Made by a program: the position numbers and the translations under genes
Notes under the pieces: generated by a model
What the model was told of the DNA's origin: nothing
What the model saw: only the letters and a program-made list of their open reading frames with translations
The model's database searches: none
Shown here: positions 42,126 through 53,442 of the stretch, piece after piece
Position numbering within the stretch: the stretch's first letter is position 1
How the letters are laid out: each line of letters starts with the position of its first letter
Assembly (NCBI GenBank): GCA_048013815.1
Contig: CM106585.1
Location: forward strand, 14,818,001 to 14,882,000
DNA from: Setoptus koraiensis
Taxonomy: Eukaryota; Arthropoda
Direction of reading: 5' to 3'
DNA: 64,000 nucleotides

Positions 42126-42806
42126 ATGGCTTCGGTAACGAAAAACAAGATCACCATTCACAGCATCAGGCCACTGAATCATGACGAATCGAAATATGTC
42201 CGTCCCATGCGAATGCATTTTAATTTGAATGGCAAAGAACGAGCATGGGATTGTTTGAAAGCCCACGACAGCGTATCTAGCGTTATATATAACAAATCAA
42301 GAGACCGCCTGATTTTTGTCAAACAATTCAGACCAGCCGTCTATTTGGCCGAGCTAACCTCGACATCCGACTTGAAAGAAATCAAGGTTGAACAACTGCC
42401 CAAGCCAGCAAAGGACACCACTGGCTACACCATGGAGCTTTGTGCTGGCCTGGCAGACAAGGAGGGCAAAACGCCTCAGCAGGTCATGCAGGAGGAAATA
42501 GAAGAGGAAACTGGTTATAAAGTGCCTCTTGAATCGGTCAAATTCGTTTCTTCATTCCGCGGATCAACTGGATTGAGTGGCACAAAAATGAGCCTATTCT
42601 ACTGTGAGGTGACTGACGAACAAAGAATCAACCAGGGCGGCGGTGTCGATGACGAGGCTATTGAGGTTCTAGAGTTGAGCGTAGCGGAAGCACGTAAGGT
42701 TTTGTATTGCCCAGACGAGGATGCACCTTACTCTAGGCCACCAGCCATGTTGTTCGGCACTAGTTGGTTTTTGACAGAACAGTTACCGAAAATGCAAAGG
42801 AGCTGA
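42126..42806 (+). CDS. NUDT14: Nudix hydrolase, UDP-sugar pyrophosphatase type (NUDT14-like)
   Basis: A single 226-residue frame, matching the usual NUDT14 length (222 in human). NUDT14 hydrolyses UDP-glucose and ADP-ribose to the sugar phosphate and nucleoside monophosphate. The N-terminal segment (SSVIYNKSRDRLIFVKQFRPAV) is typical of the ADP-ribose/UDP-glucose pyrophosphatase group. The Nudix box region is present (ELCAGLADKEGKTP, then QEEIEEETGYKV), with the catalytic Glu cluster EEIEEETG but Gln-Glu where the strict signature has Arg-Glu. An earlier in-frame ATG at 42099 adds nine residues; the ATG at 42126 (ACAATGG) has the better context. Poly(A) signals lie at 42868 and 42883. Confidence 0.9.
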   Translation: MASVTKNKITIHSIRPLNHDESKYVRPMRMHFNLNGKERAWDCLKAHDSVSSVIYNKSRDRLIFVKQFRPAVYLAELTSTSDLKEIKVEQLPKPAKDTTGYTMELCAGLADKEGKTPQQVMQEEIEEETGYKVPLESVKFVSSFRGSTGLSGTKMSLFYCEVTDEQRINQGGGVDDEAIEVLELSVAEARKVLYCPDEDAPYSRPPAMLFGTSWFLTEQLPKMQRS

Positions 42807-42867
42807 AAATTGGCTCTACTCGTGGTTGGGGTGGAAGTCTACTAATTCTGTTAATAGTGTTGCAACT

Positions 42868-42888
42868 AATAAACGACAAATCAATAAA
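42868..42888 (+). terminator. Two poly(A) signals for NUDT14
   Basis: AATAAA at 42868-42873 and again at 42883-42888, within 85 bases of the stop. Confidence 0.65.
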
Positions 42889-43054
42889 CTCAAAATATCG
42901 ATAGTGATAAAGCATTACTGTGAACTCACGAATGTATTCAGGGGTCAGGAGTCAGACGTTAATTAATTCGATAAATCGTGGCCAGTTAGCTGACACTTAA
43001 TACAGTTAATTATATTATTTATCATACAGCTAACAAGCAAGATACAAAGTCAGC

Positions 43055-43510
43055 TTAAAGTCTGCGTCCACGTCTACCGCCCTTACGACGAGTCTGATCC
43101 GACGGAATGGGAGTCACGTCCTCAATTCTGCCTATCTTCATACCAGACCTGGCCAGTGCTCTCAATGCACTCTGTGCTCCTGGTCCGGGTGTTTTTGTCT
43201 TAGTTCCACCAGTGGCCCTGAGCTTAATATGTAGAGCGTTGATACCCAACACTTTGCATCTCTCGGCAACATCTTGGGCTGCCAACATGGCAGCGTACGG
43301 AGAGGATTCATCGCGATCAGATTTGACTTTCATACCACCAGTGACGCGGCATAGGGTCTCCCGGCCCGACATGTCGGTGACGTGGACAAATGTATCATTG
43401 AAACTGGCATAGATATGGGCACAACCGAATACGTTTTCGCCCTCCTGGGCTTGTGGTCCTAATTGTACCACCGGGGCATCCTCTGTTTTCTTTCCTTTCC
43501 TGGGAGCCAT
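43055..43510 (-). CDS. RpS14: 40S ribosomal protein S14 (uS11)
   Basis: A single 151-residue frame, full length and strongly conserved. It starts [20 protein letters not shown] and ends with the basic tail [11 protein letters not shown]. Core motifs [40 protein letters not shown] and [19 protein letters not shown] are typical of eukaryotic uS11. The protein sits on the platform of the small ribosomal subunit and binds 18S rRNA near the mRNA exit site. There is no intron in the coding region, although animal RPS14 genes usually have them. It is convergent with NUDT14 (about 250 bp between stops) and divergent from PERK. No canonical AATAAA was seen just downstream. Confidence 0.98.
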   Translation of the reverse strand: MAPRKGKKTEDAPVVQLGPQAQEGENVFGCAHIYASFNDTFVHVTDMSGRETLCRVTGGMKVKSDRDESSPYAAMLAAQDVAERCKVLGINALHIKLRATGGTKTKTPGPGAQSALRALARSGMKIGRIEDVTPIPSDQTRRKGGRRGRRL

Positions 43511-45104
43511 TGTACTAATAATAAATTACCTTTCTGACAATTACAAAAATGTGGTATTAATGTGCACAAATTTTATCGTATTTTATCGTAGAATAGATAT
43601 TTTTTATATAAGATAATTAAATGTGAAGTGGGATAAATTATTTTCGGCGTACTAAATATTTGTGGCGCATGTGGCGTGTGCAACACAGTGTAGATGGGAA
43701 CGGTCGTTGTGGATAGTCCGGTTATGGATATTCCGGTTGTGAGCTCACAGAAGTAACATGTGGTTTTTCATGAGTTAGCAATCCAACGAACTGATGATCA
43801 GAGGGTGGGGAGAGAGAGAGAGGGAGAGATTATACGGAACGTGGAATTGTGCTATGGTGCGCAAATGTGCATTACAGCGGCGCACTGCAGCACTGCTGCA
43901 GCATGCAGTGTAGAATGTGAATCGTGAATCTCGTAAACAATATGCCAGCTGTGACAAACAATTTTCATCACCCTGTATTTTCTGCCCTGCCATGTCTTGC
44001 AATGTGTGCAGCGATTTGATTGCGATCAAGAGAAAGAGAAAGAGAGTGAAAGGCTTGTTATTAGTGTAACACCTCATGATGTCTCGCATTAATTGCGAGG
44101 GGCCTACGAGAGCACATGCTTGAAATGTGTTTATTGACACTATATATTATGTAATTGTTGTAGAACAACAAATATAGCTTTACACCGTGTAAGTCATTTC
44201 AATTCTGTTGAAGCCAATGTGTTCAGGCTCTGGCTAGCTGATTGGTAAACACACACACACACAGCGCCAGCATTAGCAGTGAGAGCGTCGTCATCATTGT
44301 CATCAACACAGAAAAACAGACACACTCACACACGTAAATAAACTGTTCATAATAAACAGTCTGTGTGTGTTGGTGTTTAGAACAACACACACATACATGT
44401 ATATAGGGTGATCGAATACTCTTGTTGTCTGAGCCGCGATGAAATGCCTTGGCAATGCAGGTCTAGGCACAGAACATGAAATTATCATTTGTGAGCGCGA
44501 TTGCCAGTCGAACATTTCGCTTGTGTTTTGTGATCATGCGCGTGCGCTTATGTTCATCAAATTGAAATCTGTGCCTATGTGAGAAAACAGTCAACGACAC
44601 ACACGCACACAGACACACACTAACAAATTCAAACTTACTCAACAGTATCATTGCGGAGTGTCTGTAAAAACACAACTAACAACTGAAATATTTTTGTTTT
44701 ACATTATTACATGTTTGTAGAGCCTGAACGAATCATGTAAGAAGCGTAACAAGATGAATGATTCAACAACCAAGGAGGATCCCAACAACACCGATAATAA
44801 TATTCACAATCACAATGATAATAATAATCTAATAATCTATCCATCTAATACAAAATTCTGATTGTTATTCAATTATACAACAATTATCACATACCATTAT
44901 TATTATTAACACATCGCCAACAACATCATTATATAATTACTATTATTACTCATACTCTTGCTATCGCACAACGCTCTTTATTCAGTCAAAGCCAGTTACA
45001 ACCAGCACCACAATCGTGTACCTTTGATATCAATAATATTATCACAAACAACAACAACGTCCGAGTCATCACTATCATGTCGGCATGTTAACGCACGACA
45101 CGTA
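43511..45104. other. Divergent spacer between RpS14 and PERK
   Basis: About 1.6 kb. It holds short CA, GAGAGA and GT microsatellites (for example 43,808-43,828 and 44,249-44,262) and AT-rich DNA before PERK (44,800-44,960) with TATTATTA runs. It must contain both promoters. The open frame on the minus strand at 43775-44140 has no coding character. Confidence 0.55.
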
Positions 45105-48100
45105 ATGGCAATACTATTCTCATCAACCTCAACTACCTTTGATTCGAAGCCCTTTATAACGATATTGTCTTTAATAATTAACGTACTTATTTTCACTACA
45201 AAAACGCAAACAGTTTATTGTCATTCTCAATCTATTTCTACAAATCAGAACGACCAAGCGTTCCATCATTACACTCATTTACAGGACCAACCAGTACACT
45301 ATAATCCATCAGATTCTATTGATAGCCATCACCAAGTGGACCCCGGTCGATCGTTGTTGTTCGATCGGCATCAACAACAGCATCAACAACTTCACAATCA
45401 ACACCAGACTATCGACTATTTATCTCCATCATACACAAATCAGGATACAGAGCATTTGATAACAAGTAGTAATTTTGCCTACCACCACGATGATGCCTCT
45501 TTGAGGCGAACGGATCCGTCGTACCATTCGGGGCAACAGGTTGACCGGCTCCCTGGACTGCAACCACCCGACACCAATCACCACAATAATGATGATGTAC
45601 GGTTATACCAATACGATGACTACCACCACCCTCAACAACAACAACAGAATGATTATCTCAACTCAGAATCGTCACAACATGTAAACGCTCATCCCTCACA
45701 TTCGGAGACGAAACAGCACGCTTTTGTAGAACCTCATAACGTACAAAAACAACATCAGCACAATTACAATGACCAATATCATCAACAGATTGACTATTAC
45801 CAATCGTCTCAAGCGCCCCTCATGCGCAATAATGATTTTCATGAGTCTCATCACCGTGACCATCAAGAGATAGTGCCCAATGGCGACTATCAAGAGATAA
45901 CAGCTCATTCCTATCATGCTGGACCGGCTCACAACAATGATCCTGAACCAAATTATTCGAAAACCGGAGGAGAACATTCTAATGATCCCCCTCATCAAGC
46001 GATTCCTAATATTAACATGCACTCAGGCCTAAACTATAACCAAAATTCTGCCTATCACCGAGGCCATAGTGATAGTGATCATGAGACAAAACCTCAACAG
46101 GCTCAAGCACAACTCCCAGATTGTCAAAGAATAGCTGCCGCTGCTGCATCTTATGCTAAAGCTCATCAGAATGGAGCAGCTAATCCGAACCCTCATCATG
46201 AATCGATTCACGACAAACAAATTTTACTTGTAGCCACACTAAACGGTCTAATTTACGCCATCGATCTCAAATTAGATGGTCAAATAAGGTGGACCAAGAA
46301 GGTAGGAAATTTATTTTCATCTACCGTTGGTGCGTTTGGCTACAATAGCCCAAGTGGAGGAGAGGTGAAACTAATACCAAGTTTGGATGGGAAACTATAC
46401 TTTCACAAAACCGCCTCGAACACTTTGGAAATGTTACCACTAGATGCTGACAGTCTTTTGAAGAACTCTCATCGTTTGGGAGATGATTTCTTCCTCAGTG
46501 GAGGTAAAAAGCATCATATTTATGGTATGGATCCAATCACCGGATCATCGATTTATGATTGCGGGTTAAATGGCTGTGAATACCCAAAAATGGAAAAGAT
46601 CTTTCTTGAGCACATTCTTGTATTAGAACATACCAACAGAATCGTGAGAGCCATACACCCTAAGACTGGTTCGGAACAGTGGAATATAGATGTTTCACAG
46701 CTTAAGATGCGACTAGTCAAAAATTTAGAAGAATGCCAATCTTTGCACAGGCAACCTACTGAAGATGGATCGTCAAATTATGATGCTTCTGCCCGTAACT
46801 ATGCACTACCTCAAATAGAATGGGATATACAGAAAGGATACATTTCATCGAAAAACCATCGATGGTTCCACCAATTTACAGCTCCAATAACTAGCATTTG
46901 GACTATAGATAATGGTTACTTGGCTCAATTGGAGTTGTTCAATTTCAGTCCCTCTAGGAGTGGCGCACTTTTATCTGAAATCAATTGGCCTGTGCACATA
47001 GGTTCACACAACAATCAGCTATATGTTCAAACAAGTCCTATACATGAACAATATGCCAAACTTATTCAATTCAACCAGAACTATCAAACAATGTTAGATG
47101 CCGTTGACGATGAGCATAGTCTAGCCATAGCTCACCAAGAACCTTACCCACAAATTGAATGGTACCATAAACCTGGTTTGACTGAGAACGAAATTGTCGA
47201 GTTTTATGAGCAAGGTCTCCCAATACTGATCACTGAAAAGGACCTAGGACCAAATCCTACACCGAAAGAGTCATGTGAGAAACCTCAGTTACTAAAAACA
47301 TCCGCGGACGAAACATGTCCTCAGAAGAACTCAGCTGGATATCCCTCTAATTCAAGTCCAAACTCGATAGATCGTCATGATATCCATACTAATGACGATG
47401 GAACTATTGCCTATCATCAGATTCACGACAACTCATTTTTGGGCATGTTTAATGCTGTCTCATACTATTGGAGAGAGTTCGCCACAGTGTGTTTATTGAC
47501 CGCATTGTTCCTAAATTGGTTGTTTGTAATTGTCAAGCGAAAGTTGATCAAAGAGCCAATCCGTCCGAGGAGACAAACTATGATGAAGAGAAACTCTTCT
47601 GAGCGTAGAAGAAGATCAGAATCGGCATCCTTTGTGCAACAGCCTAACGATCAGCAAAAGGAAGATTACGTCACTGCACTGACGGATAAAAGTACGTCAA
47701 AGTCCTGTATGAATGAAAACACATGCAATCTCAGGCACCGAACCAACAGAGCCTTCACACTTTCGGATCCATGCGTTAACAACTCTACCTGGTCGACACC
47801 ACCGAATTCACTATCTAGCAGTCTTAATACATCCTCCATGTTCAAGTCTCGCTACTCTTCTGATTTCGACTCGATACGTAGATTGGGTAGAGGTGGCTTC
47901 GGTGTTGTTTTTGAGGCCAAAAATAAAATAGATGATTGTCACTATGCTGTCAAGCGCATTTGTCTTCCTTTGGAGAAAGATGCTAGGGAAAGAGTTATGC
48001 GCGAGGTCAAAGCATTAGCTAAACTCGATCACTCAGGAATTGTTCGTTATTATAACGCTTGGCTGGAGACACCCCCGGAGGAATGGCTGAAAGAGCATGA

Positions 48101-49779
48101 TAAACAATTCGGAATCTCGTCAAACAAAGATCAATTCAAAACGTCTTTGCCCTCTACATATGATACCGAAACTGATAAGATTGGTCTCAATATTAATGAT
48201 TTCTCAGCGAGTGTCAAATTCAGAAAGGATATGGGAGATACTTCATCCAGTGATCTAAAAATTGGCAGGCGAAAAGTGAACTCCTTCAAGAACCGTCTTT
48301 TGCAAAATAACTCGAATTCGCAATCCTTAGATGTAGTTTTTGAAGGATCTGGAAGTATTCGATTGGAGGCTGATTCTAATGACGACTCTAGCGATAAGAA
48401 TAAGCATCAATCATCGACTCCTTCAAGACCTATACCAATTATCAATAGCTTAACATTGAGAGAGGAGGACGAATCCGACCAGAGTAGTGATAGTGATGAT
48501 ATGTTACAATTTTCCACTAGACCTCGTGCATCTACTAATAAGTTTGACCCCGAGGAGTCTTCATTCTCATATGATCTTACTGAGCCATTTAGCAGCAGCG
48601 GCGAAGAGAATTCCGGTAAAGTACCTCTGGACTATGATAAGGCGATGGATAATAATGGAGTTGTTGCTAAGACTCCTGAAAATGATAAAAATTTTATGAA
48701 TCGCACCGACAATCTGCATACAGAAAAAGCTTATTTATACATCCAGATGCAACTTTGTCGAAAGGACACTTTGAAGAATTGGCTCTTAACGAATTGTGAC
48801 AAGCGTGATAAAACAGTTATATTTGATTTATTCTACCAGATTGTGGACGCGGTAGAATACGTTCACTCGCAGGATCTCATTCATCGCGATCTAAAGGTAA
48901 ACAACAATTTAGTTTATTCCAATCAATGTTTCCACGTTAACAAGTTTAGCAGAGCACCATTCCAGCTCTTTCGAACGAGTCATGCGTGGTAAATTAATTT
49001 TACGAACCTCTTCCTTCAAAGACGCAAGAGCATACGATATCTCAGTCTTAAGAATCATACGGGTGATTTGTACATTCTTTATTTTCACTCGCTTATCCTA
49101 TCAATTCCTGTTAACTCCTTCTAACCTGATATTCATTCTCAACTTTTTTTAATATTTCTCCATCCCTGCAGCCATCGAACATATTCTTCTCTATGGACGG
49201 AATTGTCAAAATCGGAGACTTCGGATTAGTCACTGCCAAATCTACAGGGATAGGTTCATCTCTAGACTTGCATGAGAATGTAGCAGAATGTGATGCAGAT
49301 CGTTGTATCGATGCGGTTCACACGGAGCAAGTTGGCACCCAGCTATACATGAGCCCTGAACAGGTATGCAATTCATTTGTAGTAACAACTGTTCAACTCA
49401 ACTTATCGTATCATTTCTGACATAGTTCTTTTTTCCTGAATATTATTAGATCAACGGAGTCAATTATAATCACAAAGTGGACATATTTGCCATGGGACTC
49501 ATCCTCATAGAACTCCTTGTACCATTTAAAACGCAAATGCAAAGAATCAATGTTTTAGTCAAAGCAAGAAATCAGTTTTTCTCTGATGAGTTCAGGAAAA
49601 ACTTCCCTAAGGAGCACCTACTTTTGAAATCTCTTCTCTGTAGGAATCCTCAGAAACGTCCATCCGCAGCCGAACTAAAGCAACATGAATTGCTTACCAA
49701 TTGTCAACTATCGGCTCCTGTGATTGAGCGCCTTTACCAGCGCCGTAGAACCATATCATCCAATAGCTCAACAGAATGA
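45105..49779 (+). CDS. EIF2AK3: ER stress eIF2-alpha kinase PERK
   Basis: Three exons: 45105-48896, 49172-49363 and 49450-49779 (donors GTAAAC and GTATGC; acceptors CCCTGCAG and TATTATTAG; phase 0 at both), giving 1,437 residues. PERK is a type I ER membrane kinase that senses unfolded proteins and phosphorylates eIF2-alpha. A signal sequence ([13 protein letters not shown]) follows the ATG at 45105; upstream in-frame ATGs would bury it. Residues ~40-370 are very rich in His, Gln, Asn and Asp. The luminal beta-propeller domain starts at ~375 ([19 protein letters not shown]). The membrane segment is ~791-810. The kinase starts at ~923 ([12 protein letters not shown]; Lys in YAVKRI), is split by a ~250-residue insert, and has HRDLKPSN across exons 1-2, [17 protein letters not shown], and ends with [13 protein letters not shown]. 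It is longer than human PERK (1,116) because of the His-rich luminal extension. AATAAA lies at 50114. Confidence 0.94.
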
Positions 49780-50113
49780 ATATTAGAGTGAGGATCAAAA
49801 CCCACAATTGTACATATCAATATACGAGGTATCGTTGGAATTTACTAAAGTCATTGTATTGCTAAGAGCATGGCGTCCAGGCTTATTACTAAGAAATGAT
49901 TGCAATAATCTCATCTATTAGTTACATTTCAAAACACCCAATTGTCTTACTGTTTATAAGAGGATTTGCAATTCGATTTTGAGAAAAGAAAACGCAAAGT
50001 CAAACTTTGTGGTAATCATTAATGTGTTATTATAAAACTATTTAAGATATAGAAACAGGAAATAATATGCGATAAAGAAGTAGTGAACATTAAGATAAGG
50101 TTCATCAAGTGAT

Positions 50114-50119
50114 AATAAA
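50114..50119 (+). terminator. Poly(A) signal for PERK
   Basis: AATAAA about 335 bases after the stop codon, in the convergent spacer with LDAH. Confidence 0.5.
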
Positions 50120-50228
50120 ATATTTTTCTTCTGGAATACAATGTTAACTAAATTGAAAGAAGAACAAGTTGCCATTCTATAATTTCCACTTAACCATGAT
50201 ATCAATTAATAACAAGCAGTATCAAACC

Positions 50229-50271
50229 ACGAGAATGGTTTCGAAAAGCCGCTAGCAGTGACCATTCTCGT
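50229..50271. repeat. Inverted repeat between convergent PERK and LDAH
   Basis: ACGAGAATGGT (50229-50239) and its exact reverse complement (50261-50271) with a 21-base loop. It lies between the 3' ends of two convergent genes, so it would form a hairpin in the 3' end of either transcript. Confidence 0.75.
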
Positions 50272-50297
50272 AGCCTATCTAAATAGGAACCATAGTT

Positions 50298-51475
50298 CTA
50301 ATCATCTAATTTCTCTAAGATTGCCGGAGCTATTTCTGAAGCGTAGTCTGTGACTTGGTCTGGTTTCAGTATAAAAGCGTGCATTGCATCTTTCACCTTA
50401 ATTGGTAAATTTGGAAATTTATCCTTCAGTACCTGCCTGTGAGAACTGTTGACCCAATGATCTTCGCGAGCATAGTATATTCTCAATCTTCCAACAAGAG
50501 GTTGAATCAAAGAGAGGTGTAAATCCTTAACCTGTATTCAAAAGAAGATGTCTATAGTTTCACTACATGTGTAACGACCTGTGAATGAGGAAGGTTGATC
50601 AGATGTGAGCTTGTAAGACTTACATTGGAAAATTCGCTCTTGGCCATGTTAACTGTCGACTTATATATTCTGTAGGTAGACAGCTGAACAAGGGCATTCT
50701 TAACCTCTGGTGATATCTTATCAAATTCGCCACCTTTTTTGATCCAGGAAGCTAGACGTGGCCTCACATAATCGGGTAAAACAGTGTCCATCAACAAACA
50801 AAATGCGGCAATCAGCCAATCGCATCTATACTTGAACATCGTTGCCCAAAAGACGCCCTTCTCAGTTAGGGCCAGATTTTCCAAAGCAGGATGTATGAAG
50901 AAGGCTTGGGCAGTTCTTGCATTAAGACCTGCGTCTTGTAACATGTCTACGATTACATAACAGCCTATAGAATGTCCGACGAAAGTGAATTTGGTTCTGC
51001 TCAGATCGAATATTGACCTGAGGATGACAATTTTGTTGCGTGTTTGCAGCTCCATATGATACGGATCGTTTACTATTGAAGACGCTCCTCGTGATTTGTC
51101 TTGGTCAGTTAGACAATCTTTCAGTATGTGTAAACCATTAGAGCCGGTTCCATTGCGATTCCAAGCAGGATAATCAAAATTGTTGTGTGAAATGGCTATG
51201 ACCGGGATCTTCTTTGTCTCAGGCCTAGAATGGTTCACTTTCCGATACAATTGTATATTGAAGTCATGATAATATCCGACTATTCCAGGATTACCTGGCA
51301 ACATGATAATAACATGATCAGGATTGTCGGCGTCTGGCCTCTTGGATGCATTATAATTGGTTAAGTCTTTTTGGGGTGGTACGAGGGTGCAGGAGATGCC
51401 AAATTGTTGTATTTGAACAATACTAAAATTTACATCAATATATTCGTTTATGACGTTAACACGAGATTCTTCCAT
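50298..51475 (-). CDS. LDAH: Lipid droplet-associated hydrolase (LDAH family)
   Basis: Two exons on the minus strand: 51475-50624 and 50531-50298. The 92-bp intron has donor AAT|GTAAGT and acceptor GAATACAG, phase 0, giving 361 residues (human LDAH 325). It is an alpha/beta-hydrolase fold: VIIMLPGNPGIVGYYHDF holds the oxyanion-loop motif GNPG, and FVGHSIGCYV the nucleophile elbow with Ser169. Exon 2 supplies a likely Asp308 (REDHW) and His335 (DAMHAF), completing the triad. LDAH sits on lipid droplets and is reported to act on neutral lipid or sterol ester turnover; its substrate is still debated. Reading through the intron would lose the Asp and His, which supports the splice model. The 3' end faces PERK. 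Confidence 0.9.
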
Positions 51476-52668
51476 TTTTACGGCAAGTTAATGATATTTT
51501 GTCCTCGGGCAAAATCTGGACCTTCCTAAAGTAAAATGTCTAATGATTTAGAATTGGATATTTATTTGATATCCTGGCCGGCAATATGATGATCTTTTGT
51601 CAGTCGGCGCCTTTCATAACAAGATTGTGTACTGAGAAAACATGTTATGTAACGTGTGCCGCTTAATAGCTCCTTAACACGACTAAATCCCGAAAAACAA
51701 ACTGATAGCCTGTAAATAAAACACCGCACACGTCAGGTATCTCAATAAAGGCAGACTTTCCTTGATCAATCCATTCATATGCAGAATTCAGTAACTTGAT
51801 CGGTCGGCTGTCATAGATTTTTCTATCCTGCCGATAATAGATAATAATTCCAACGAAATATAGCCTCAAACGTGTTGCCTTGAAGATCTCCTGGCTTGTG
51901 CAATATCAACAAGAAAATTGTCATTTTTTTCTTTTTTCCACTCAACATATCAACTACCAGATATTTAGTTATGTCTGAGGCAACTGAATGGCTGAGATTA
52001 TATTGCACACAATGTATCATTGTATCTGTGTCTAAATCCAATATAATCTCAGCGTTCTGTCTCTTGTTCTACCGATATATCCATTGACGTCAACATTCAC
52101 AAGCTAGGCAAACATAATGCTCCAAATTTAATCATGTACTCGTGCATTGTGCACTGTCACCTGTCGAGAGGCTCAGGTACCAATCAATTGCTGTCGAGAC
52201 ACATCAAACTTTGCGTTTTGTATCCCCGACAAGGTCGGTGAACTCTAGCGTGACAAGGGGAGAGAGTCCAATTAATTCACCCCAAAATATACCGGTGTTC
52301 AACTAAAAATAACTACACTTGATATAACTGTCAAACGAACGAACCGATAACTAACTGATCAATTCAACACATATAGGCTGGGCACATAGACTAGAGATCA
52401 TGCTTGTTAATGTTCTTTCGAAAAACGGTGGCATCAGTGGAAATAAACCCAATATCATATTACATTACATGATTAACACAAACAGACGATAACTAAAAAC
52501 AAATGGTGCTGCTAAAGTGTCACCACAAAATTAAACTGATCAGATCAAGGAAATGAAAAGTGATCTGTTTGCAACACTTACTCTACTGATGTTATATTAA
52601 TTGTCACGATTGCAATAGTCGGTCATCGTGTTCGCTTCGTCTGACATCGATTAAAAAAATACACTTAC
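51476..52668. other. Spacer upstream of LDAH
   Basis: About 1.2 kb without a recognised coding exon. It presumably contains the LDAH promoter. One hairpin (51991-52053) and a minus-strand GTAAGT-like site near 52,580 are the only structures I see. Confidence 0.5.
51991..52053. repeat. Inverted repeat, 15-bp arms
   Basis: GCTGAGATTATATTG (51991-52005) and its exact reverse complement (52039-52053) with a 33-base loop. Confidence 0.85.
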
Positions 52669-52683
52669 AAGCAAAGCAAACAT
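52669..52683 (-). CDS. Orphan signal-peptide-like first exon (MFALL)
   Basis: On the minus strand a TATA box (52759-52751), an initiator TCATTAG (A at 52728) and a 45-base leader precede ATG TTT GCT TTG CTT, followed at once by the consensus donor GTAAGTG. A short hydrophobic first exon broken by an early intron is common in arthropod cuticle and other secreted protein genes. I could not find a convincing second exon downstream (towards 51.5 kb): the nearest acceptors lead quickly to stops. It may be a dead gene start, a gene with a distant exon, or chance. Confidence 0.35.
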
Positions 52684-52750
52684 GATGGCATCACATGTTG
52701 ATTGCGGACATTCATCGTCTGATCTAATGACAAACTCCTGTCAACACAGA

Positions 52751-52759
52751 CCTTTTATA
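52751..52759 (-). promoter_or_regulatory. TATA box with correctly spaced initiator (minus strand)
   Basis: Reads TATAAAAGG on the minus strand. The A of the TCATTAG initiator lies 31 bases downstream of the first T, the textbook distance, and the MFALL exon follows. Confidence 0.5.
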
Positions 52760-53334
52760 CTATGATGTCTGTATCTATCATCTAAAGACTTGACTTAAAG
52801 AGGTCCAACTGGATCAGTATGCCTGTGCATCCCTACATAGAGAATAAATAGAATGTTTGTTAGTATAGTTGCGTCATCGTGCAAGTTGATGAAACAAATT
52901 CATTCATGAATTTGTGTAGTGAATGTCGACTAAAGTCAAACTCTCTTGACTGATACACTTACTCCACTGACAATATGGGCTTGTTTACTGTAAAATTAAT
53001 CTTATCTGGATATGTGATGTGTAAGATTCTTGAGAGTACAGCAAAAGAGAATGTTGTGAGCAATGTCAGAGGGTTAAGTTTTACAAGCTACAGCAGATAT
53101 TGAGTAAGCAGCCGTCTTTATAGCTAGTAATTTTCCTGCTGGATTACACTGTTGATGTTGTTGTTGTTGTTGCTGTCGCTGTTGCTGTAGCTGATTATGT
53201 AAGCTGGATTAATGATCATATAAATGTTAGTGTCTCGACTGGATATTCTTTCTATTTATATCTCATATTACACATATGCAGATGTGAGAGCGAGTAAAAA
53301 GTAAAAAGTTTCCCGCCAGTACGCTATTGTGTAG

Positions 53335-53442
53335 ATAGACAAGCCAGATAGGAATCCTATCATGGGATACAGGCGGCCGGCTGCCACCTACAACATGTAC
53401 AACGGAAGCAATATCGTGGATGTGCCGGTGTCAAACAATTAA
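53335..53442 (+). CDS. Possible terminal exon of an unrecognised gene
   Basis: After an acceptor-like CTATTGTGTAG the frame reads 35 residues with coding-like composition, including MGYRRPAATYNMYNGSNIV, and ends at TAA. A TAG closes the frame just upstream, so a splice there would be required. No partner exon with a matching donor was found, and no AATAAA follows nearby. I do not recognise the peptide. Confidence 0.2.
   Translation: MDKPDRNPIMGYRRPAATYNMYNGSNIVDVPVSNN

Noticed and set aside
43775-44140. 121-codon minus-strand frame between RpS14 and PERK
   Set aside because: Overlaps GA simple sequence and likely promoter DNA; composition is not protein-like.
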